Assembly (NCBI RefSeq): GCF_000208865.1
Contig: NC_018398.1
Location: 434,001 to 498,000, forward strand
DNA length: 64,000 bases
Origin: Neospora caninum Liverpool
Taxonomy: Eukaryota; Apicomplexa; Conoidasida; Eucoccidiorida; Sarcocystidae
Direction of reading: 5' to 3'
The translations under genes were made by a program, and so were the position numbers. Shown here in pieces: positions 12,501-22,900 of this stretch; position 1 is the first letter of the stretch, and every line of letters starts with the position of its first letter. The notes beneath the pieces were generated by a model that did not search any database, was not told where the DNA came from, and saw nothing but the letters and a program-made list of their open reading frames with translations.

Positions 12501-12634
12501 GTGGATGCAACTCGAGAGTCTCGAACGCATACAGCCTGATTCCCAAGGGAAACATGCACCAGACAATCGAATGCCAGCAGGAGATGCCCATCGGCCTCTC
12601 CAGTCCCTGCTTTTTCACCGGGGCAATAGCCTAG
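9577..12634 (+). CDS. Putative secreted cysteine-containing protein, not recognised
   Basis: Proposed exons: 9577-9625, 10167-10505, 10760-11313, 11514-11857, 12003-12104, 12496-12634; phases agree and give 508 residues. The first exon plus the next junction encode MKAFLTLTILLQLLSPAESY, a convincing signal peptide, so the product should enter the secretory pathway. Residues from about 130 to 310 are a polar region rich in A, E, G, T and S. The C-terminal third holds two similar cysteine arrangements: WACVCDENQ, then VPC, then AAC; and RCGCNSRV, then IEC, then SPC. That is C-x-C, 17-21 residues, C, 11-14 residues, C. No transmembrane anchor is obvious. The first four acceptors are well supported. 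The exon 4 and 5 donors are weak, and exon 4 could instead run to a stop at 11885, giving a hydrophobic C-terminus. The cysteine pattern recalls SRS/6-Cys surface domains, but I cannot assign a family. Confidence 0.55.
9651..9743. repeat. 31-bp tandem repeat, three copies
   Basis: Unit CGGCTAATTCGTCGTGAGAG followed by CGCGGCACTCG, beginning at 9651, 9682 and 9713. The copies are identical, with a degenerate fourth start at 9744. It lies in the first intron of the secreted-protein gene. Confidence 0.9.
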
Positions 12635-13930
12635 TGAGTTGAAGGTTTGCACTTTCATGTTTTCCATACATCTCTTCGAAGCACAGACACAGGCATACCG
12701 TTTTTTTTTCGGTTTTCTGTATCGCGCAGAGCGGACGGGAGAACGCTCCAGAGACAACAGGCGCCTGGGCCGTGTTTTGGCGCAGCCTCGCCTTTTTTTC
12801 GCTTTGCCTCTCAGAACCTGAAGCCTCTTAGACTGAACTTCATCGACCTGTCGCGGTCGTTCTGGTCCTTCAAGTCGCTTTAAGAATCCCGACATCTAGA
12901 CCGGTTCCCCTGCCGTTCGAGATCGGACACGAGAGGAAGGGGAATTTAGCGTGGTGTACACACCTGCGTCTTTTCGTATTCTTGTGTATTTCCATTCACG
13001 TGGCCCGCTCCCTGTATACGTGGAGTTCAGGTATTTAACGCCCCAAACGGAATACCATCCGAAACCGGTGCGTTGCTAGTATATATTCGTGTCAATGAAG
13101 TATCAACGACGGCGAAGCGTGTTGGATTACACATAACAGTACATCAGATTCAGCTGCATATATTCGTGTCAATGAAGTATCAACGACGGCGAAACGTGTT
13201 GGATTACACATAACAGTACATCAGATTCAGCTGCATTACGTCCCCGCCAGTTGTGGACTGGGCTCACAGGGAATTAGAACAGAGTACCAAGTTCTCTCTG
13301 CCTGGAGGCCTTGCGTGCCGCGCGACGTAGGTCCCGCTCCCTCTGGGGAACGAGGAAGCGAACGCGACGGCAAATGGATTGTAGAGAAGGGCGAGAAAAG
13401 GCTGCTAGTCTCGATCTCTCTCACGGGCCGATCCATGGGAGATGCAGAAAAGGACTGTTCCGCGTTGTCTGTTCGCCCGCGGAGACCGGACTCTCTCGTG
13501 GGAATCGCCGACATGCGCGCTGTCCAGCGTATATGCGCTTGTTGCGACTGCATGCACTCTTGACTCTGTTTCGCATGCGGTGGTCATTTCAGTCGCAGAC
13601 ACTCGGTCCTTGATTGCCTGTTAAAACACAAGGCGTGACATACGCTTTGGAGAGTTTCTCTAGCTTTCTTCCTCTCTTCTTCGTCCTCTCGGCCTCACTC
13701 TCTCCTTCCTCTCTCCAGTCGTGTCCCTTCCTCTCTCTGCTCTCGCTGTTCATTCCTTTTTATCTGTGACCCCGTTCCGCCTGAGCTTTTTCTTTACCCG
13801 CCATTTTAATTTCGTTTCCTTCGCACTGCCTTCTCACGCTCGCGTGTTTGCTCTCCGTCCTCACCTCCTCTCCCCTTGGTTTCTCTCTCCGTTCTTTTCC
13901 CTCCTTTCGTGTTTCCTTCGCTTCTCCACG
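12635..13930. other. Intergenic region and leader of the Ipi1/TEX10-like gene
   Basis: No gene is supported. It contains a 77-bp tandem duplication (13081-13234), a TGCATGC motif at 13549-13555, and from about 13650 to 13930 a strongly C/T-rich plus-strand leader typical of the DNA just upstream of start codons in this window. Confidence 0.5.
13081..13234. repeat. 77-bp tandem duplication
   Basis: Two adjacent copies, 13081-13157 and 13158-13234, start ATATATTCGTGTCAATGAAG and differ visibly at one base (GCGAAGCG against GCGAAACG). Near identity indicates a recent duplication. Confidence 0.9.
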
Positions 13931-16900
13931 ATGACCCGACCACACCCGCCAAAGAAGAAAGTTCACGGCAGGCCTGCCACGCCTGCAGCTCGCCGCCTGC
14001 AGCAGGCGCCTCCGCCGTTTGAAAAAAAGAAGAAAAAAGTGGGAGGTCCGAAGGCAAGTCCCGCCTCCTTCACGGACACGCGCGTGACTGCAAAGAGCAA
14101 TTTTCTCCTCGCTCGTCAGCGACGACAAGAAGCACAGGAAAAGGAAGAGAGACACATCTCGGCAAAGAAAAAAGGCCTCTTCGTTTCGCTCAGCCCCCAA
14201 GAGGCTGCCAAAGACCTCGAAGAAGCTCTGCAAAAGGTGAGCGACTGAGAGGCTCGAATCCCGCCCTGCCCCGTCACGGCGAAACGAAGGCCAATTCTTC
14301 TCGCTCTTGCCCAGATGCACATCTTCTCTCCACCTCTCGTGAACCGCTCCGATTTCCCAGGCTTCTTTATGACGCAACGCACGTCTCCCGAACCTGCATA
14401 TGTTTCTTGTCTTGCACTCCATTTAGTCACATCGGCGCGGCCAACTGACAAACACGGTCGTGTGTCTGTACAGCGGAACTGTCCGGCTGTGGTTGGTAAT
14501 CTAGAGATCCGGGGTTTCTGGTTCCTCGCCGGTTCCCTGCCTTTCTGTTATGAAAACTCTACAGACTCGACCGCTTTTTTTCATTATCGCGCTTCACATG
14601 TTAAATGCAGACATGCACCGTGTTGTACGGCTGTCTCCAATTCGCCTGTTGCCCACAACAGCCTCTCTATAATTGCGGATTCACACACACATGTGTCCGT
14701 GCTTGTATTTTTTTTTGCTCTCCGTTCCTGCTCACTATCAACTCGTTTGCTGAACCTCACGCTGTTTGTCGCTCTATTCTCTTTGGTGACTGGTCCGTCT
14801 ATCAACCGTCCGCTCAAACACTCACATATGCATCTTCCTCCACATATATATATATATAATATATATGCATTTTTGCGTGTATATACACTCGCGTGCATAT
14901 ACATATATCTATCCTGTCTCCTCCCTCGGTCTACTTGTGTACGCTGTACAGGTCTTGATTGGTGTGATGGGCAGTTTTTGCCGGTTTTGCTTTCCTTGTG
15001 CTCAGATTCGCCATCCAACGCCTCGAATTCGTGTGACAGGACTGGTGCATCTCTCGTCCTCACTTTCTCGTCTCCTTTCCGCCTCGCTTTCCCCTCAAAA
15101 AGGAAGTTCCTTTCAGTCGTTTTCTCTTCTGCTTAACCCGCTGCTCCCCGCACTGCTTCCCGCTCTATTAGGCAGCGGCTTATCCGAACGCGATCCGGCA
15201 GCTCGCACAGCCGTCCGAGCAGCGTGGGCGAGTCTCCTGTCTCTCGTGTCTCCGATTCGGGCACGCGGGCGGCGAAGTCTTCGGAGCGCCGGAGGCGCGA
15301 CCGTGGTCGGTGGCGAGACGGGCCACGAGGCCGCGGCAGAAGAGGAGACAGCAGAAGCGGGGCACCATGGAGATGCGCAGATTCTCTGCGCCCATAGGAA
15401 GAACATCTCTGTGTTCCTGCAGAAGTACGTAGTTTCTGAAGGGAATGCCGACAGAAAACCCAGGGATAAAGAGCGGAGCGCAGAGAGGAATGAAACAGAA
15501 GAAGAGAGGTCTCCGGTCATGCCAAGAGACTGCCTGTCTGTTCTCCAGTTTGGTCCATCCCCCCGTCCTCGGAGCTGCAGCTTCGGTCTTTTTATACCTG
15601 CCTCTTTGTGCCTTTCTCTGTCTGTCTCTCCTTGCGTCTCCTGTCTCTTTTTTCTTCTAGTCGTCGCGCAGAACGCCACACGAGACCCGCACATGTGCCG
15701 TCCCTCGCCTCTTTCCACCTCTCTCTCTTTCCCTCCTTTCACCTGCTTACCAGCCCTTTCTTTTTGCTTTGTTCAGTGGATTGACAGCGTTGGAGCCTGA
15801 GACGCGCCTCGACTCGTTGAGGTTGATTGACGCGGCGCGGCGTCTGTCTCCTTCGCTTCTCGTTGGGGAAGAAGAGGTACGCGAAGGAGGCTTCGCCCCC
15901 TACACCTAGCGTCGGACGCATCTCTAAGTGTGCATTCACTTGTGCATGCATTTGTGGCAATCCGGTTCCACACATAAGCGGCGGTCTCGACAGGCAGACA
16001 CGGAAAGGCCGCAGACAGGCACCCCGTGTGAGCTCGACACGGAGAGGCACAAATATGCATGCGGTTTTGCAAACAGGGAGTTCAGTCTATGCCCTAATGT
16101 TCGTCCGTGGCGATGAGGCATAAACGTAACTGACGGTTCAAACAAAGACGTATTTAAACGTATATATATACGTACCTGTATGCACAAGTGTCTACGCGCG
16201 TGTCTCCACATGCATGCCGGGCGACAGCGCAACCAAGTGTATCGATCCCAGAGCTCAATCGATAACGCGTGTGTAGGGACCAACCTACTGTAAAGTAGAA
16301 ATGGATGTTTTTGTGTGACTTGCGCATTTTTGTTTCCTCTTCTGTGAATCTTTCTGTCGGTTGTGGTTTCGCGGCGGTCCCTGTACAGCGACCGCGTTTC
16401 CTGGTTTCTGGGCGTTCTCGTCTCTTTGCAAGGGTTTTCCTTTTCATTTTGGCGGTTTCTCTTTGGGTGTCCAGCTACCCTTCAGCATCATCAATGTGCT
16501 CACGGCCGGGGCGGCGACGCTGCCTGCGTTCACCTCTCTCGCTCTCCCTCTACTTCTCCATCTGCTCCCTGCTCATCTTCCTTCGCTTCCTCTCGCATCC
16601 ACGTTCTCGCCTTTGCGCGTTTCGAGGGCGACACGGGCGAAGGCCTCGGTTGCCCCAAAGGCCGAGATCTGGGCCGCGCTGACTCCGCCGGAGCAGGCTC
16701 GGGTCCAGCAGCTTTCCGCCCTCTTCACCAAAACATGCAAACTCTGGCTACAACTCACCGAGGACTTAAAAATGGTGAGCGGCGCCGTTTTCTACCTCAA
16801 GCATACCCAGACCTCTGTCTGCTCAGCTGCACATCCACATCTACATATATACATATACACATGTAGCAAAGGATATATCTATTGGCATAGACTGGCACGC

Positions 16901-19900
16901 GTGCATGAACGTGTGGATGACTGTGGGGTGCTAGCTTGCGATGTCTGTTTGCGACGCCTGTTTGCGATGTCTGTTTGCGTTGCCTGTTTGCGATGCCTGT
17001 TTGCGATGTTTGCTTGCGATGTTTGGTCTCTCCGCTTTCTCTGTGTGCGGCTCAGACCTGTCGCGCCAGCCCGTCGACTGTCTCGCTCGCCTCGCGCCAC
17101 GCTGGAGGGCGAGGCTCCGCAGACGTGGACGGCAAGCGCCGTCGCCAGAAGACTGGGAAAGACGACCTGTCCGAGCTTCTTCTCCAGATGTTCAACTGCC
17201 TCCGTCTTCTGTATCTTCTTCTTCTCGGCGCCCCACAGCTTCTCCCTGACGAGTGCGTTTCGCGTCTGGTGGAAACGGAGGATGCGGCGAAAAGCGGAGA
17301 GCGAGACGCACTTGAATTGCTAGCGAGCGCCTGCGACTTCCCAGGAAAAGCTCACGCGCTACCCCTCTCCTGCGTCGCCGCTTCTCGCGGCTACGGCGCC
17401 GCCGCCGGGGCAGAACGAAACTGTCTCCTTGTTGTTCTTCTTCTGCGTCTCTCGGAAAGTGCCCGTTTAAAGCCGCAGGATGGAGGCTCCACCGGCAAAG
17501 GAAAGCCTTCGCATAACCAATCGGTGAGCTCGGCAAAAAGGAAACCCTTCACCTGTAGATAACCGAATCCACATGCCGCTATATATATATATATATGCAT
17601 GCATTTATAGATGTATACATGAAAGCTACATTCCAACATATATATATATATATATATGTATACACGTTTACATGTGGTGTAGAAGTAGTAGACGTGCGTG
17701 GGATGCATGTTGTGTCGGGGAATGAATGGGGCGCGAGTCAGGTCGTCCCCGGCAACTGGGAGATGCGGAAAAGCGTATTCAAAGGGGAAGAAGGAACGGG
17801 GAACAAGGCCGAGGGCTTCTCGTGTATGCAGGCGCAGATCTGTCTGCCTGGTTTGCCTAGAGCGTTTTCTCAGCACCGACGTTTTTCGCTCGGGTGTCTG
17901 TGCCTTGTCCTTCGTTTTGCAGGGCGATTCGTTCTTCTTCTTCGTGAAGCACGTCCTGTCTTCTCTTTCGTTCCTGCTCTCCTTCTCGCTTCCCGCGGAA
18001 ACGCCTCGCGCCTCTTCCTCGTCTCGCTCTGCGCTCCTTCTCGCCCTGCGCCTCGGCCTCGCGTCTCTGACTTTCCGGCTGGCGTCGTTTCCCCTGTCTC
18101 CGCTCCTCGCCGCGTCGGGAAGCGGCGCATGGCCTTCGCACCTTCCTCGCTGCGGGGCCTCAGACGGTCTCGATGCCTCGCTCGGGACGGGGAAGAAGCG
18201 CGGTCGCGACGCAGACCCAGGTAACGTCGGCGGAGGTGACCGGTTTTCCGTTTTGCTTCCTCCTGCGTTTACGTCGCTCTTTCTCTCTTGCTACGTGACT
18301 GCGTCTCTTTTTCTCCTGCATTCCGCGCGGCAGATGCGCAGCGCCGTCGCTGATGTGCAGGCGGAACTGCGGGGCGCGGGGCACCGCGCGAAGAGCGCTC
18401 ACAAGAAGCTTGCAAAGGAGAACATTTTTCTCCTGATTCCCCGCATGGAAACCCTTTCTTCGCCTCCGCCTTCCTGTGTCGCCGTCTCTTCGACAGCCAG
18501 CAGCCTCCGCCTGCAAGACACGTCCGCTTCGCCTTGGGGGCGGATGCGCGGCGCCTGCGAGTCGGTTCGTTTTCCCGCGCGTGTCGCCTTCTCGCTCTCG
18601 CGAAGAACAGTTTTTCTAACGGACTTGGTCCTTCAGGCGTGCACGGCTTTCTTCGCCCCGCTGACCCCCGGGTCGCAGGCTGCAGTCGACCGCTTCGCGC
18701 GCCTCGCCGAGGGCGAAGCTTCGCGGCGAATCGCCGTCTCCTCGTCATCTCCCACCTTCTTCTCGCTCATTCTCTCGGCGCTCTTTCCTTCCCTCGCAGC
18801 GGCCAGCGAGGAGGCTCTTGCGGGGTATTTCGACGCCCACTCGGACTCCGTGAAAAAGAAAACACTCTTCAATCCTTCGCTCGTCCACAACTTCCTGGAA
18901 GAGCTCCGGCGCTCCGCCTTCCTCGATGAACTCCTGAGGAACGAACGCGAAGAAGATGGAGAGGGAGAAGAAGAGAGAGACGAGGGAGAGACGCAGGAGA
19001 AGAGAAGGGAGGGGAAGAGCGAAAGCTTGGATGAGGAACCGACACGCGGGGACACGGCCTCTCTGGTGAAGGATGTCCTCGACAGACTTGCTGTCCTCGA
19101 ACAAACGGTAACAAAGAATCGTTCTCGCGACGACTCGGCGCTTTCTGCTTCCTCGGCGCTTTCTGCTGCGTTCGTCGCTTCGCGGAACACCGGACAGACT
19201 GACCCGCGTCGGAGGCAGTTCGCCGCGCTCGCCGAGCTGAAGAAGGAAAGAGCCGAGCCCACACAGGCGCAGCGTTCGAACGAGATGGAAAATCACTCAC
19301 CGCGGGAACAGAGCCGCGCTGCCTCAGCATGCGTCCTCGGAATCCAGGCTATCCTCGTTGAATCCGTCTCCCTTCTTCTCTCTCTCCCTCTCGTCTCGCC
19401 GTACCAGGACACAGTCTCCAAAGGAATAAGACGCAAGCAGGCAGTAGAAGGAGAGAAGGAAGATGAAGAGGAAGAAGAAGATGAAGAAGAAGAGGGAGAA
19501 CAAGATGAAGAGGAAGAAGAAGATGAAGAAGAAGATGAAGAGGAAGAGGGAGATGGAGAGGAGGAAGAGGAAGATGGAGAGGAGGAAGAGGAAGATGGAG
19601 AGGAGGAAGAGGAAGATGGAGAGGAGGAAGAGGGAGATGGAGTGGAGGAAGAGGGAGATCTCTCGTCTGTTTCTCGTTCGGAGAAGGACGGAGCAACGGA
19701 AGTGGCAAACGACGAGGCAGAAGGTAAACGGGCTCCACGAAGGGGAGAGATGACGAATGGAGATGCACGCTGCAGGCCTTCACTTAGCGGAACCAACTCC
19801 GCAGAAGACGCTTCTTCTGGAGCGTGTGCGACTTCCGTTCCGCCGGGTGCGCAGCGCGCCTTTCCTGCGTCGGCAGAGAGAGTTACCGAAGACGGCATCA

Positions 19901-22900
19901 CTCAACTTTCTGTGACGCTTCTGCCTCTGGCGTTTCTCCTCTTGGGCGCTCCGCCGACGGCGGTCGCTGCGACTTTGCCATCTTTCCTGTCTCCGCTGTA
20001 TCGCGCGTTTTTCGCCGTTCTCGAAGACCCGCCCTTCACGACGTCTGGGCACGCGTGCCTTGCCCAGGGCCTCTCCAGCTGCGACGCCACAGGCGACGGC
20101 CAACATGCGCAGGCGAAGAAAAGACAGAAAAGGCAGACGCCGAGAGGGACAGGAGGCACACGCGAGGAACCGGGGGAGACGTTGCCCCACACGACAGCGA
20201 ACAGGAGCGGTGCACTGGAAGAAGAGAAGGCGAATGGCCTCGTGAGAAAAGTGAAGAGCGACTCACGCGGAAACCCCAGAAATCTCGCGTGGGGAAGTCT
20301 CGTGGGGCAGATGTACGTCAAACTGTGTTTGACAGTCGCTGATCTCGTTGAGAACGAAGCTGAAGGTGAACGAGGAGAGAAAGAAGAACGCAAAGACCGA
20401 GAAGAAAGCGTCGAAGAGGAGAGGAAAGGGAGAGAATCCGAGACAGAGGGAAGGCAAGCACACGTCGACGCCGCATGCGTTCACCAGACTGTGGAGATGG
20501 CAAACTGGATCGCGCATGTCATGCGCCACGTTGCTCTCCGTCGAGCAGATCAGTAAGCTCACCTGCAGAAGCATGTAGTACATTTTTATAAGCAGAGGGT
20601 CTATTTGTATGTCTGGAAATACACATTTCATGTACAGACGTGAGCAGGACTGACTCCACCGCGGAGTGTCTTTAAGAACAGCTTTGTCTTTTTCTTCCTC
20701 GAGAGGACGAACTCGCTTGCACGCATGCGCGGCTCTGTCTCTTTTTGCGTGTCGAGGCATCCCTGCATGTGCATCTATCGCCGCGTGGAGATGCGCGCAT
20801 GTGCACACGCGATGTAACTGGGGATCGAGTCCCTGTTCCAGCTGTGGCCGAAAGGAGACGCTGTGTTTCGTGGACCCGCGATTTCCCGTGCCTTTGCTTT
20901 TTCAGGCTTGGCTTTTCGGGTGTTTTTCAAACTTTCGAGCCTTATCTTCTTTCTCTCTTCTTCTCGCTGGACGGATCCTCCGTCCCCCCGTGCAGCACGC
21001 ACGGTCCGGCGCATGCAGAGAGGCGATCCGAGACTGGGTCTCCTCTCCGTCTCCAGCGGCGCGCGCCGCTTTTTTTCAGACTTCCTTCTTCGTGCCGGCT
21101 GTTGCCCCTCTCTCTCCTGTCTCTGTTCGATCGCCGCTCTCTCTGCAGCTTCCTCCCTCGTCTTCTTCGCACGGTGGTGATGCCTTCCCCCTCCGCGTCG
21201 CTGCGTCTTCCATCTTCCTGGCCTTCTCCGTCGTCCCTTCTGTCTCCTGGAAGCTCTGCCCCGCAGAACCTCATCTGTCCCCATGGTAGTACATATCCGA
21301 GGAAGGCAGTGGCTATAGTAAGTAGATATAAAGAGGGCGACTGTCCGCGCGCCGACTCGTCTCTTCTCCTTTCGCGCGCTTCTCGGCGCGAAGCCGAAGC
21401 TTGCCAAGGCCTTCTCGAGGTTCTTCTTCGCAGCCTGGGGCCCAGCAGTTCGAGCCTCGCCCTGTGCGCAGCCCCCGAAACAGAGCGGGAGAACGCGCAG
21501 AAAACGCTCGCATCCCAATCGCTCGAGAAAGTGCTCCTCTCGCTTCTGTGTAGCGCCACGAAGCCGTTCGCGTCTGGCGACTCTCAGGAAGACGTGGGAA
21601 GCCCCGCGACCGCAGCTGTCAGGCCAGCGAGCGACGGCGGCCGAGACGAGCGGATGCAAACGAGAAGAGAGCTCGACAGAGAGGAGGAGGGAGGCGAAGA
21701 CCCCAATGAAGAGATGTCCTGCGCCGACAAGCGGACGGAGGCAGTTTCTGTCTCTCCCGCACAAACGACGCCGCCTCGCGATGAAGCGGGTTCTTCCTCT
21801 TCCTCGCCTTCGGGTGCTTCGTGTCCCTCCCTGCGCTTCTTCCTTCCCGCACATCTGCCGTCGCTCTTGCGCGTCGCAGCCAAGGTGTCGACGGACATTC
21901 AAAGAGAAGCTTTCCTTCGGTTCCCGTCTCTCGTGCGCGCGCAGCACGCGGCAGCGGCCAGGCAGCGAGAGGCGCGTGTGGAGCGAAACCTGGCGGGGAC
22001 CGAGGCGCGCCGCGAACCGTGCACGCAGGCGCCAGGGGAGGGATGTTGCCCGCGATGCGCAATCCTCGACTCCAGCTTTCTGCCAATCGTCGAATCGGTT
22101 CTCAAGTTCTCCACCGCGCCGCAGCCCCATCCAGCCTCTGCTGCAGCTGCTGTCTCTTCTCTCTCCGCTTCTTCGCTCTCTGTTTCGCCGGAGGCAAGTG
22201 ATAGTCACAGCGTTACGGCGTTCGTGGCTGCTTTTGGCCGTTTGCATGCAGTCGCGGCGACGCTGTTCTTTCTCCGCGAGTGTCTGGCTGAGATCGGTCC
22301 CTCGTTTCTGTTTCTCGAAGCGCCCCACAGCGTGCAGAGCTCAGCCACGCCGCGCTTTGTGTTCTGCTCGCCTGCGTCCGCTTGGCGCTCCCTGCCTTCT
22401 GCCGAGGCCGTCGCCCACGCTGAGTCACAGGGCCCACTGCAGTGTCCGTACACTCCGGGTCATGCCGCTTGCCCTCCAAAGACGGATTACTATCTGTCGC
22501 AAAAATGCAGAGGTTTGGTCGGTTCCCTGGCAGGTAGAGTCGAGGCGGGAGGGGAAGAGACAACTTCCGAAACGCCAACCTTCACAGAGTGGCTAGCGTC
22601 GCATCCGCGTCTCTCCCCGGTCGCGTCGGGACTTCGCCTGCTTCTTCTCTTTCTTCGAAACCCCCTTCTCGTCGCCCTCGCGTCGCCCCTGGCTTCGGAT
22701 GCTTCATCTCCCTCTTCTTCGCTGCCAGCTGCTGCGCGAGGAGCCGAGCGGGTGCGTCGCCTGCTGGGCACCATGTACAATCTCAGTGCGTCGGGCCCCT
22801 GGGGATTTGTCGAAGGGGTGGGAGCAGGGAGAGAAGACGAGGAAAGCAGAGAGGAAACGAGGTCCGCTGCGGGAGACGAAGCGGACGATCTTTCTCTGAA

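Noticed and set aside
19293..19901. Serine-, proline- and leucine-rich minus-strand frames
   Set aside because: Antisense of the acidic coding repeat in the Ipi1/TEX10-like gene.
20775..22328. 517-codon minus-strand frame
   Set aside because: Antisense to exon 7 of the Ipi1/TEX10-like gene; extremely arginine-rich.
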